This document shows, one piece after another, positions 7,904 through 16,249 of a DNA stretch of 59,533 nucleotides. This DNA is from Candidatus Hebobacterum abditum (GTDB lineage Bacteria; Armatimonadota; Hebobacteria; Hebobacterales; Hebobacteraceae): NCBI GenBank assembly GCA_029821875.1, contig JALGXW010000022.1, positions 1-59,533 of the forward strand, written 5' to 3'. Each line of letters starts with the position of its first letter. Position 1 is the first letter of the stretch. The translations under genes were made by a program, and so were the position numbers. Under the pieces are notes generated by a model. The model saw nothing but the letters and a program-made list of their open reading frames with translations. It was not told the origin of the DNA and did no database searches.

Positions 7904-9994
7904 ATGAGAGCCATCTTCATCAAGGAGCTTCGCCAGGGCCGCCCGCTGCTCGTGTTCTCTCTGCTGACCGGGCTGCTGATCCCAGTTCTCTACGCGGTGC
8001 TGCTGCGAGCCAATCCCTTCTACAGGGCTCAGCGGGAGATAATCGACGGCACCTTTCACCACCTCTGCCTCGTCGTGCCGCTCGTCCTCGCCTTCTTCGC
8101 CGGCTGCGGCCTCTTTGCGGGCGAGGTCGACTGGGGCACGGCCCCAGTGCTCTTCGGGCTGCCCGTGTCCCGGCGGCGAATCTGGGCGGCCAAGGTGCTC
8201 GCCGGTCTGGCGCTGACGGCCGTTGGGTCTCTGATAGCGCTGGCACTCGTCAGGTTGTTCCTGCCCAGCGTCTTCCGTGCGGCACCGTTCTCGGCCTATC
8301 TCCCAGATGTCGCCCTGTGGACGGCCTTCGCGTTTGCCGTCTCTGTGTTCTGCTCCACCATCACGCGTCACGCGAACGCGGCCCTCGCTCTGGCGGCAAT
8401 TGTCGCCGGGGCCCTCGCAACGGGCGCGATTGCCCTCTGGTACTATCTCGACGCGCCCCTGCTCGGTTACACTGAGCCGCTCGACATCGCCCTCTGGTGC
8501 TTCTCGGCGGTGCCCGCTCTCCTGCTGGCCTCAGCCCTCGTGGTCACACGTGGCGAGCTGTTCCAATCCCGGCGCATCTGGGCGATCGCCTTCCCGACGT
8601 TGCTGATCACCATCGGGCTGACCGTGCTGCTCGTGAGCGGCGCGGCCCGGTGGCTCACCCGCTACGACCGCTCCCACGTGGAGGACGTTTGGGTGCTTCG
8701 CGCGCAGGGCCGCTTCGTCGAAGTGATCACGCTGGCCGACCCCATTCCCTGGGTGAGGGAGTTCCGCGAGGGCTGGATGCCGCGCCCGAAGTGGCGATGG
8801 GGGGGTGTCGAACACATCCATCGAGCCAACTACGGCGCCATCCTCGATCTCGACACCGGCAAGGAAGTGCTGGTGCATCGCACGGATTCGCACGACAGCC
8901 CGAGCTTCCGTGCCGCGCTATCCCCCGACGGCCGGCTTGCAGCCGTCATCGCTAGGCCGTCCGGGCTGACGTGGGGCGCGCGCTCCCGCTATCGGCATCT
9001 GGAGAGAGAGTGGACCCTGGAGGTGTGGGATCTGCAGAGCGGCAAACGCCTCTACTCCGGCGTGCCCGAAGCGATGGCCAGTCGGCCCTTCGATGTCCAT
9101 CGCGTGGCGTGGTCGCCGAGCGCAGAGCACCTCGCTCTGCCGGTGAGAGATCACCCCACTACGCTGTACGTCGTTCACCCCGACGGCTCCGGCCTGACGA
9201 GGCTGAGCCCCAGGTTCGAGTCGTGGAAATGGGCTGCCGACGACGAACTGATCTATGGCCTTGACGGAGATGCCGTCCTCTATCGGGCCTACCCAGACGA
9301 CCGCGCCGCAGAGGTCGTGTCGCGGCTTGCGGACGAACTCCACTCCGACCCGGATGCATTGCGCTGGATGTGGGAGCCATCGCCAGATGGGCGCTGGCTG
9401 CTGATGCACGAGGAATTCCACGTTGAACCGGCAGACGTAGACGGTGTGGGAGAGCGCCGGATTGCGCGCTCTCTCTGGGCGGTGCCGACAGATGGGTCGG
9501 AGGCCCTCGAGCTCTGGACGAGCGGACCTGAACACGGGGCGGACATGAGGTTCGTTCGGTCCTCGGCATGGACGGCAGATGAGGAGGCGCTCTACCTGGC
9601 CGTGTACGACAGCGAGGAGAAGAGCAGCAGCGTCCTGCGCTGGACGGCGGGTGAACCATCTCCCGTGACCGTCGTCTCTGGCCTTGCCGGGTACTTGGAT
9701 CTCCTCACCAGGCCAGACTCCGGTGACATCGTCATCTGGCGGTGGCGGCGCGGCGGCCCGGGCAAGCCCTGGTACCAGGCAACCGAAGGGGCCGTGCTTG
9801 TGCTGGACGGCGAGGGTCAAGTCCGAGAGTTGGCTTCGCGCGGGGTGACTGCCGAACTGGCTACGCTCTACCGCCCGGAAGGCTTCGACACCAAGGGCCG
9901 GCTCCTCCTGAGTCCTCGCGACGATAGAGCGGAGAAACAGGGAATCCATGCTCTCGATCTCGATACTGGCGAGGTGAGACAGATCTACCCATAG
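7904..9994 (+). CDS. ABC-2 type permease fused to a TolB/WD40-like beta-propeller (copy 2)
   Basis: A 696-residue paralogue of the preceding protein with the same architecture. The N-terminus MRAIFIKELRQGRPLL and the segment VSRRRIWAAKVLAGLAL closely match copy 1, and both end in TGEV(T/R)-(R/Q)IYP. About seven hydrophobic helices precede a long propeller region with LSPDGRLAAVI, WSPSAEHLALP and PSPDGRWLLMH. It starts 13 bp after copy 1 behind a GGGGG ribosome-binding site. With one ATPase and two permeases, the likely complex is a heterodimeric exporter carrying two extracytoplasmic propellers. A long antisense open frame here is a codon-bias shadow. Confidence 0.85.
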   Translation: MRAIFIKELRQGRPLLVFSLLTGLLIPVLYAVLLRANPFYRAQREIIDGTFHHLCLVVPLVLAFFAGCGLFAGEVDWGTAPVLFGLPVSRRRIWAAKVLAGLALTAVGSLIALALVRLFLPSVFRAAPFSAYLPDVALWTAFAFAVSVFCSTITRHANAALALAAIVAGALATGAIALWYYLDAPLLGYTEPLDIALWCFSAVPALLLASALVVTRGELFQSRRIWAIAFPTLLITIGLTVLLVSGAARWLTRYDRSHVEDVWVLRAQGRFVEVITLADPIPWVREFREGWMPRPKWRWGGVEHIHRANYGAILDLDTGKEVLVHRTDSHDSPSFRAALSPDGRLAAVIARPSGLTWGARSRYRHLEREWTLEVWDLQSGKRLYSGVPEAMASRPFDVHRVAWSPSAEHLALPVRDHPTTLYVVHPDGSGLTRLSPRFESWKWAADDELIYGLDGDAVLYRAYPDDRAAEVVSRLADELHSDPDALRWMWEPSPDGRWLLMHEEFHVEPADVDGVGERRIARSLWAVPTDGSEALELWTSGPEHGADMRFVRSSAWTADEEALYLAVYDSEEKSSSVLRWTAGEPSPVTVVSGLAGYLDLLTRPDSGDIVIWRWRRGGPGKPWYQATEGAVLVLDGEGQVRELASRGVTAELATLYRPEGFDTKGRLLLSPRDDRAEKQGIHALDLDTGEVRQIYP

Positions 9995-10041
9995 AGTCTG
10001 AGGCCACGTGCCACTGGGGGATTGAGCGTCCCCGTAGCATG

Positions 10042-10075
10042 GCGAGGATCGCTCCCTCATCGGAGCGATCCTCGC
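10042..10075. terminator. Bidirectional stem-loop terminator
   Basis: A perfect 14-bp stem (GCGAGGATCGCTCC paired with GGAGCGATCCTCGC) around a 6-nt loop sits between the convergent permease and nagB-like genes. There is no U-tract, so it may be a transcript-stabilising hairpin as much as an intrinsic terminator. Confidence 0.7.
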
Positions 10076-10098
10076 GGGGCTTCCCGGCTTCGGCCGGC

Positions 10099-11034
10099 TC
10101 AGTGTATCTCCGCCTCGCACGTGCCGATGCCCGGCCGGTAGAAGCTGAACCGCACGTTCGGGTGCAGGCAGAGCAGCGAGATGGGCACTGCGGTGTCGGC
10201 GATCTTCTTCGAAATCATCAGAGTCGTGAGGCGCATGCCGAAGGCATTGCCGTGGGAGCCGCTGTGCCAGATCGAGACGCGCTCCGACTTCCATGTCTCC
10301 AACGGTCCGACCGTCAGAGCCTGAGTGGGAACGTCGACAACGCGACCGGCCGCTGACGAGCGCGCGTTCTGACTCAGTGTCATCGGATGAAGCTCGACTA
10401 CTCTCGCGCCGAGCTTGAGGTACTCCTCTGGCGGCGGCGGCGCTTCCGTGTACGGCTCCTCGCGTCTGGGGGGATCGTTGAAGGCCCAGTGCTTCGCCTC
10501 GCCCTGGCCCCCCTGCATTACCACACATCGGGCTCCATCATAGCTCGCCGTGTACTCAGCCAGGTTGCCGGCCTTTGGGAAGTGGAGATTCGTCTCCGGC
10601 ATCGCCAGCTCGGGCCTGATCCGGTTGAAGCACAACTCTCGATTGGCTCGCTCGAATGACAGCGGATGGTCGAGAGTGACCTCCCTCCCGTTTTGGCACC
10701 ACTCATCCATCGCCCAGAAGTGCGCGTGCTTCAGGTCGAGTTCCAGGGCATTCACCAGTTGAGCCACCAAGGGAAGCTGCCGCGTCGGCCCGATGGGGCC
10801 GCAGATGCCAGCCGGCCGGTCCTGAGTGGCATGCGACCAGGCCTCGATGTACTCGAGCGCCTCGGCCAGGTAGAAGCTCTCAAGCGTGTCGTAGAGGCGG
10901 ATCTCGAACCCGGGCCGGGAGAGCGCTGCGAAGTCGTCACCGGAGAGGCCGGCCGCATCGTTGAGAAGCTCGCGTTCGAGCGTCGTGTAGTCCCACCACT
11001 CCGGCGATACAACACTCAGGGGTCTTCCCAACAT
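10099..11034 (-). CDS. NagB/RpiA-fold glucosamine-6-phosphate deaminase/isomerase-like protein
   Basis: A 311-residue cytoplasmic sugar-phosphate enzyme of the NagB family, predicted to act on an aminosugar phosphate. [10 protein letters not shown] (79-88) matches the phosphate loop, MDEW (109-112) matches the NagB MDEY motif, and [13 protein letters not shown] (176-188) aligns with GVGVDGHIAFNEP. In this alignment the active-site Asp141 of E. coli NagB is Ala180, His143 is retained (His182), and Glu148 is Asp187. The chemistry may therefore differ from classical deamination. The start has AAGGAGG immediately upstream. It lies 29 bp downstream of a PIG-L deacetylase, suggesting deacetylation followed by sugar processing. 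Confidence 0.75.
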   Translation of the reverse strand: MLGRPLSVVSPEWWDYTTLERELLNDAAGLSGDDFAALSRPGFEIRLYDTLESFYLAEALEYIEAWSHATQDRPAGICGPIGPTRQLPLVAQLVNALELDLKHAHFWAMDEWCQNGREVTLDHPLSFERANRELCFNRIRPELAMPETNLHFPKAGNLAEYTASYDGARCVVMQGGQGEAKHWAFNDPPRREEPYTEAPPPPEEYLKLGARVVELHPMTLSQNARSSAAGRVVDVPTQALTVGPLETWKSERVSIWHSGSHGNAFGMRLTTLMISKKIADTAVPISLLCLHPNVRFSFYRPGIGTCEAEIH

Positions 11035-11063
11035 CTCCTCCTTACTGTCGTGAGCACCGGAAT

Positions 11064-11888
11064 CTAGCCCGACTGCAAGCTCCGGCCTTCGAGCTGCTGG
11101 CGATACTCTCTGTCGACCGCGGCGAAGTCGCCCAGCGCGTCGCTCAGCGGATCATCGTCCTCCTCGCAAAAGCCCAGGTGGCTGTGGCGGCGCCAGCCCT
11201 CCGCGTACTTGAACCTGCCTGACATCCGGCCGACCTCGGCTGCCATCTCCTCCATCGTCTTCAGGTATGCATCCAGCCCCTGGCTTTCGTCGAGCCATTC
11301 CTTCTGGCTGCGGTGCATCGCCAGCATGTCGCGCTTGGTGGCGAACACGCTTTCTATGCCTACGTACAGCTCCGGCCGGATGGGACGGCGCATTCCATCG
11401 CGCAGCCCATAGGGCAGGCCGTGATAGAGCGTCACCTGGCTGTCGATGGGGCTGCGCGGCGGCCTGGTCTGGAAGTTCGGCATCTCCCGACAGAAGGCGG
11501 CCGTGATGGCGAGCCGGGCCGCGTTCATGTGGTCTTCCATGTAGTCCTGCAGCGACGGCACGAGCATGATGGTCGGGTTGATCTCCCGAAGGATGGCGCC
11601 AATCTGTGAGAGCAGTTCGGTGGTGTAGAGGATCTCGATGTCATCGCACAGGCTTGGATGAAAGACCGCGTCAACCAATTCCGCGGCAGATCGGGCCTCC
11701 GCCTCACGGGTGGCGATGATCTCCTCGCGGGAGAGAGTAGCCGTGCCGCACGAGCCGTTGGCGATGTTCATGTAGTGGATCTCGAAGCCGGCCTGCTTCA
11801 GCAGGATCAGCGTCCCGGCCATCATGAACTCGATGTCATCGGGATGTGCGGCGATGGCGAAGGCGACACGTCTGGCATCGCGCGTCAT
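11064..11888 (-). CDS. PIG-L/LmbE family zinc-dependent N-deacetylase
   Basis: Predicted to remove an N-acetyl group from an N-acetylglucosamine-like substrate. The zinc-binding motif AHPDD is at residues 14-18, with a later ligand segment DYMEDH near residue 115, giving the family's metal site. The protein is 274 residues, somewhat long for the family. The ATG at 11888 has GGAGG at good spacing. It is the first gene of a two-gene operon with the NagB-like protein. Related enzymes act in mycothiol, bacillithiol and chitobiose pathways, but no thiol-pathway genes are present, so amino-sugar catabolism is the simplest reading. Confidence 0.85.
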   Translation of the reverse strand: MTRDARRVAFAIAAHPDDIEFMMAGTLILLKQAGFEIHYMNIANGSCGTATLSREEIIATREAEARSAAELVDAVFHPSLCDDIEILYTTELLSQIGAILREINPTIMLVPSLQDYMEDHMNAARLAITAAFCREMPNFQTRPPRSPIDSQVTLYHGLPYGLRDGMRRPIRPELYVGIESVFATKRDMLAMHRSQKEWLDESQGLDAYLKTMEEMAAEVGRMSGRFKYAEGWRRHSHLGFCEEDDDPLSDALGDFAAVDREYRQQLEGRSLQSG

Positions 11889-12075
11889 CGTTGTGATCCT
11901 CCGTTCGGACGGGTTCGAGTTGCTGGGGGCCGGCCGCGAGGCCGGCTGCTCCCCGCGGCGTTGTGATTCAATGAGAGTCGGCGACAGCCCTCTCAGCAGT
12001 TGCCGGCGCGACTAGGACTGGGGCGCGGCGTCGGCGAAGAGCGTGGTCGTCTGAGTTTCCTGCTGGGAGGGAGTA

Positions 12076-12819
12076 GTGGTCGGAACGTTCGAGGCCGATG
12101 ACTGGCGCCAGTACCAGATGAGCTTCAGTGATCCCCACCGGGAGCTTGAGCCCCTGGATCGCGAGGTCGCCGTCGTAGAGGCTGCGCTCAGCCAGCTGAG
12201 GCAAGCCGACATCTTGCCTGCGACCGCCTACGACCGAGACAAGATGCTTGCTCACCGCCAGGCCGTGCGTGAGCTCTTCGATATCCCCTGGACGGCGATC
12301 ACTCCGCGCATGGAGCGGCTCCTCTACGCCATCAATGCCATCGTGCAGCCGGACAACATGATTGCCGCCGGCGTCTTCTGCGGGAACACCTTCATCTGCA
12401 ACGCCGGAGCCGCCGTGGGGCCGGGCGCGTGCTACACCGCGGAGAACCTGATCGGACTCGAGATCGAACAGCGGGCGGCCGAGAGGGCCGAGCGAAACGT
12501 CCGCCGCATCGACCGGACGGGGGTGGCCCGCGTCATAGCCGCGGACGCCATCAACTTCGTCGCTCAGTTCCCTGAGCGTATTGACCTGCTGTACTTGGAC
12601 GCCGACGGTGACGGAAGTCGGGGCGAAGGCATCTATCTGGAGATCCTGGAGGCATGCTACCGGGATCTGCCCGAGGGCAGCGTGCTGCTCGCCCACAACA
12701 GCGTGAACGGCGGCAGTCAGATAGGGCCCTATCTGGATTTCGTGCGCGACCCCAAGCACTGCCGTTCGAGCGTCAATGTTGTGTTCGACCCAGAGGGCCT
12801 TGAAGTATCCATCAAGTAG
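12076..12819 (+). CDS. Class I SAM-dependent methyltransferase-like protein
   Basis: A 247-residue cytoplasmic protein with a Rossmann-like core. A nucleotide-loop equivalent GVFCGNTF lies near residue 98, followed by an acidic strand end IGLEIEQRAAERAERN and the strand DLLYLDADGDG, as in O-methyltransferases that use a metal. The first helix region (about 1-90) has no recognised domain. The start is GTG 12076 with GGGAGGGAG just upstream. The loop is less glycine-rich than usual, so SAM binding is probable but unproven. It precedes the beta-helix lipoprotein gene by 45 bp and may be co-transcribed. Confidence 0.6.
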   Translation: MVGTFEADDWRQYQMSFSDPHRELEPLDREVAVVEAALSQLRQADILPATAYDRDKMLAHRQAVRELFDIPWTAITPRMERLLYAINAIVQPDNMIAAGVFCGNTFICNAGAAVGPGACYTAENLIGLEIEQRAAERAERNVRRIDRTGVARVIAADAINFVAQFPERIDLLYLDADGDGSRGEGIYLEILEACYRDLPEGSVLLAHNSVNGGSQIGPYLDFVRDPKHCRSSVNVVFDPEGLEVSIK

Positions 12820-12864
12820 CGCGGCGCGCTGATGGAACCGAGGCGACCACAGGGAGATGTGCAC

Positions 12865-14460
12865 ATGCGCACTATGATCGTCAATCCAGGGAGCAGATGT
12901 TGGTGGCAGATGGCAACAGTGGCTGCTGTCGTCCTGCTGCTCTCCGGCCCACTGTCATGTAGGGAGGATGAAGTGACACGCCCGGGATCAGCTGACGCCA
13001 ACCCGGCCGCCTCCGAGGGCGGCACGACCTACTACGTGGACAGCCAGTCGGGCGACGACGCCAACAGCGGCACATCGGCGGAGGAGGCCTGGCGGAGCCT
13101 CGATAGGGTCAATTCCGTCGTGTTCGCGCCCGGGGACGAGGTCCTCTTCCGTGCTGGGACGCGCTACACAGGTCAGCTCCGCCCACAGGGATCGGGCAAG
13201 GCCGGAGCGCCGATCATCATCGACATGTTCGGCGAGGGGCCGAAGCCCGCGATAGACGGCGAGGGCAGGTATCCAGAGACGGTGCTGCTCCGGAACGTCG
13301 AGTACTGGGAGCTGCGCAATCTGGAGATCACGAACACTGGCGAGACGCGCGGGGACAGGCGCAGCGGGGTCGTCGTGGCGCTCGAGGACTTCGGCACGGC
13401 CCGCCATATACACCTGAAGGACCTGTACGTGCACGATGTCAACAGCAACAATGTGAAAGAGAAGGGCGGCGGCGGAATCCGCTGGTACTGCGCGGGGAAG
13501 AAGGTGAAGTCGCGCTTCGACGGCCTGGTCATCGAGGGCTGCCATCTCGTCCGGACGGACCGCAATGGTATCACCGGCTGGAGCGACCATTGGACGCGGC
13601 CTGAGTGGCATCCGAGCCTGAACGTCGTCATACGAGGGAACCTGCTGGAGGACATCGGGGGGGACGGGATCGTGCCGATCGGATGCGATGGCGCCCTCGT
13701 CGAGCACAACGTCCTCCGCGGCGGTCGCATGCGTGCGCCGGACTACGCAGCCGGCATCTGGCCGTGGAGCTGTGACAACACGATCATCCAGTTCAACGAA
13801 GTGAGCGGAATGAAGGGGACGAAGGACGGCCAAGGCTTCGACTCCGACTGGAACTGCCAGAACACCCTCATCCAGTACAACTACAGCCACGACAACGAGG
13901 GCGGGTTCCTGCTGATCTGCAACAACGGAGATTCGAAACCGCCTCACAATATCGGCAACGTTGGCACCGTGGTGCGATACAACATCAGCCAGAACGACGG
14001 CGCGCGGACGTTCCAGATCAGCGCGGTCGAGGACACAACCATCCATAACAACACCATCTACATCGGCAGCGGCATGGATGTCCACGCGATCTCGCATCAC
14101 AGCTGGGGCGGGTACGCCAAAGACACACGCTTCTACAACAACATCTTCTACGCCGATGGGACCATGCGGTACGACTTCAGCCACAGCGCCGGCAATGTGT
14201 TCGACAGCAACGTGTTCTACGGCAACCACGTCGACCCGCCGGCCGACCCGAGAGCGATCCTCGATGAACCACACCTCGTCAGCCCCGGCAGCGGCGGCGA
14301 TGGACTTGACTGCGTGTCGGGCTACAGGCTCCAGGAAGACTCGCCGTGCCTGTCTGTCGGCGTCCCCGTGCCCGACAACGGCGGGCGCGACTTCTGGGGC
14401 GGCCCGGTTCCCGCCTCCAGGGCCGTGGACATCGGCGCCCATCAGAGAACGCAGCACTGA
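12865..14460 (+). CDS. Lipoprotein with right-handed parallel beta-helix
   Basis: A 531-residue exported protein. The N-terminus has a hydrophobic stretch ending in the lipobox GPLSC near residue 32, followed by an acidic linker. The mature region begins with TTYYVDSQSGDDANSGTS, a hallmark of DUF1565-like beta-helix proteins. It continues with many short Asn/Asp-rich repeats (NNTIYIGSG, YNNIFYADG, DSNVFYGNH). Such folds usually bind or cleave polysaccharides, but no specific catalytic residues can be assigned. ATG 12865 is preferred over 12832 because GGGAG lies about 8 nt upstream and it places the signal peptide at the terminus. Its setting in a polysaccharide region supports a glycan role. 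Confidence 0.78.
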   Translation: MRTMIVNPGSRCWWQMATVAAVVLLLSGPLSCREDEVTRPGSADANPAASEGGTTYYVDSQSGDDANSGTSAEEAWRSLDRVNSVVFAPGDEVLFRAGTRYTGQLRPQGSGKAGAPIIIDMFGEGPKPAIDGEGRYPETVLLRNVEYWELRNLEITNTGETRGDRRSGVVVALEDFGTARHIHLKDLYVHDVNSNNVKEKGGGGIRWYCAGKKVKSRFDGLVIEGCHLVRTDRNGITGWSDHWTRPEWHPSLNVVIRGNLLEDIGGDGIVPIGCDGALVEHNVLRGGRMRAPDYAAGIWPWSCDNTIIQFNEVSGMKGTKDGQGFDSDWNCQNTLIQYNYSHDNEGGFLLICNNGDSKPPHNIGNVGTVVRYNISQNDGARTFQISAVEDTTIHNNTIYIGSGMDVHAISHHSWGGYAKDTRFYNNIFYADGTMRYDFSHSAGNVFDSNVFYGNHVDPPADPRAILDEPHLVSPGSGGDGLDCVSGYRLQEDSPCLSVGVPVPDNGGRDFWGGPVPASRAVDIGAHQRTQH

Positions 14461-14493
14461 CCCGATGCGCGGCCGCCACCGGGCCGCGGGGTC
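14459..14493. terminator. Stem-loop between convergent genes
   Basis: GCGGCC (14469-14474) pairs with GGCCGC (14482-14487), and the flanking GACCC and GGGTC can extend the stem past a small bulge. The hairpin starts at the beta-helix stop codon and lies 28 bp before the end of the convergent epimerase gene. Confidence 0.5.
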
Positions 14494-14520
14494 ACCCGCG
14501 TATAGGAGCGGGACCGTGTT

Positions 14521-15474
14521 TCAGACCTCCAGCTGCCCGTTGTTGATGAGCCACTTGACGGCTTCGTGCACTGCCTCGAGCGAACGGTATCGAGGCTCAT
14601 AGCCGAGCAGACGCCGCGCCTTCGCGATGCTGCAGTTCGGGCTGTGAGCGATGTGATCCCATGTTGCCGCGGCGTCCTCAGCGCTCACGGTTGTCTGCCA
14701 TTCCTCCCAAGGAAGGAACCTGAGTTGGGCTTCGCGGCCGAACCATCTGGCGACCGATTCAGCGTATCCGCGTAAGCTCAGCGCCGCCGGCGATACCGCG
14801 TGGAAGCTCTCGCCGACTGAGGTGCTCCAGTTCGCGAGTGCCTTCATGAAGATCTGCGTAACGTCATCGGCGTGGACGTGATGAACGGTTCCGAGGCCGA
14901 GATTCGGCAGGGCGAGCTCATCGCCGCGGGCCAGCCCCGCAAACACTTCCAGGTTGAAGTTGCCGGCCGGATTGAGCGGTGCCCATCCCGGCCCGACGAT
15001 GTGGCCGGGGTGGACCACCGTCGCGGGGAAGCCGTCCCGCCGGGCCTTCCCGAGCAGGTAGTCCTCGATGGCGGCCTTCTGGATCCCATAGTCGCCGAAG
15101 GGAGTGCGAGGCTGGGTCTCTGTCGTGGGCGCTTCTACCGTGGGGCCGTGCACCCAGATCGTGCCCGTATGCAGGAAGTGCCTCACCTCGCCCTGGAGTG
15201 CCTCCACGAGCTGCCGCGCGCTCTCGACCGTGAAGCAGATCATGTCGATGACGATGTCCGGATCGAGTTCGGCTACGGCCTTGCCGAACTCCCCGGCCGC
15301 GTCCGTCTCCACCCGGTCGATCTGCACGCGCTGCACACTTGTCCAGGCTCCGTGCGGCTGATACGGCTCGCGCTCGCCGCGAGTTATGCACGTCACTTCG
15401 TGCCCGGCAGCTATCAGCCGCGGCACGAGGAACGTGCCGACGTGCCCTGTGCCACCTATGACCACAGTCTTCAT
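14521..15474 (-). CDS. NAD-dependent epimerase/dehydratase (extended SDR)
   Basis: A 317-residue cytoplasmic oxidoreductase acting on a sugar or nucleotide-sugar. The dinucleotide motif GGTGHVG is at residues 8-14, and YGIQK supplies the YxxxK catalytic pair near residue 153. The C-terminal half (VHHVHADDVTQIF and YAESVARWFG) is the substrate-binding part. The C-terminal RRLLGYEPRY resembles the common LGW(K/E)P block of UDP-sugar epimerases. It is the last gene of a minus-strand run with the hexapeptide protein and FAD oxidoreductase. The exact substrate is not deducible. Confidence 0.85.
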   Translation of the reverse strand: MKTVVIGGTGHVGTFLVPRLIAAGHEVTCITRGEREPYQPHGAWTSVQRVQIDRVETDAAGEFGKAVAELDPDIVIDMICFTVESARQLVEALQGEVRHFLHTGTIWVHGPTVEAPTTETQPRTPFGDYGIQKAAIEDYLLGKARRDGFPATVVHPGHIVGPGWAPLNPAGNFNLEVFAGLARGDELALPNLGLGTVHHVHADDVTQIFMKALANWSTSVGESFHAVSPAALSLRGYAESVARWFGREAQLRFLPWEEWQTTVSAEDAAATWDHIAHSPNCSIAKARRLLGYEPRYRSLEAVHEAVKWLINNGQLEV

Positions 15475-15577
15475 CTCAGCTTCTCTCCTGCGCGTGCTGC
15501 CAGAGGAGGTAGGTTTTGTAAGGGCGCCGGCGCGTCCTGTCCGTATGCCGGCCTCTCCGCCCAGCGCAGCCGGCCGG

Positions 15578-16234
15578 TCAGCTCTCCTGCTCTGCGCGGA
15601 GTCGGGCCCTCACCATCTCCGGCGTGAAGCCGGCGAACCGCACCACCCAGTCGCTTGGGAGGAGCCCCAGCCACTCCCGGCGATCGTCGTCGGTGATGTC
15701 GCGCTTGACTACCTTCGCGGGCACGCCTTCGGCGATGCACTTGCCGGGGACCACCATGCCCACCGGGCACGCACTACCATTGGCCACGATGGCGCCCCTG
15801 CCGATCTGGCAGTGATAGTCGAGCGCAGCATTGATGCACACGGCCGCGCCTTCGCCGATCTCGCACCCATGCATCGTCGCGCCGTGGTTGATCCAGGCGC
15901 CATCGCAGATGATGGAACGGTCGCCCGTCTCGTCATAGGGTCGGCCGCCCTCGATGTTGACCATGTCGTAGATGCAGACATAGCTTCCGATTCTGTTCGT
16001 GCCCCTGATGACGACATTCACCAGGATGGACGTGTGGTCGCCGATGGATATGTCGCCGGTGAGGACGCTGCGCTCGCCGATCAACGTGCCATCGCCTATC
16101 GTGATCTGTCCGCTCAGTATCGCCCCGGCCGCGACGAAGCAGCCGTCGCCGACCTCGACGTTGCCCTCCAGCACCGCCGACGGGTGCACATATGATGAGC
16201 TAGGCACTTCGATGTTCGACTCATTCGTGGCCAT
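15578..16234 (-). CDS. Left-handed beta-helix (hexapeptide repeat) acyltransferase-like protein
   Basis: A 218-residue protein made almost entirely of hexapeptide repeats (for example VHPSAVLEGNVEVGDGCFVA and ILSGQITIGDGTLIGERSVL), ending in the typical coil IAEGVPAKVVKR. This is the trimeric fold shared by sugar O/N-acetyltransferases and gamma-carbonic anhydrases. A histidine-containing stretch (INHGATMHGCEIG) may be the active site or metal site. ATG 16234 is used because GGAGG lies 5 nt upstream. It follows the FAD oxidoreductase gene by 15 bp, so the two are probably co-expressed. Confidence 0.82.
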   Translation of the reverse strand: MATNESNIEVPSSSYVHPSAVLEGNVEVGDGCFVAAGAILSGQITIGDGTLIGERSVLTGDISIGDHTSILVNVVIRGTNRIGSYVCIYDMVNIEGGRPYDETGDRSIICDGAWINHGATMHGCEIGEGAAVCINAALDYHCQIGRGAIVANGSACPVGMVVPGKCIAEGVPAKVVKRDITDDDRREWLGLLPSDWVVRFAGFTPEMVRARLRAEQES

Positions 16235-16249
16235 GCCAGCCTCCAACAG

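Noticed and set aside
8918-10528. Long open frame on the minus strand (over 500 codons)
   Set aside because: It is antisense to the second permease-propeller gene and the end of the nagB-like gene, has no recognisable domain, and follows from the high-GC third-position bias of the real genes.
12988-14457. Minus-strand frame of nearly 490 codons
   Set aside because: It mirrors the beta-helix lipoprotein codon by codon and shows low-complexity Val/Ala/Asp composition typical of a shadow.
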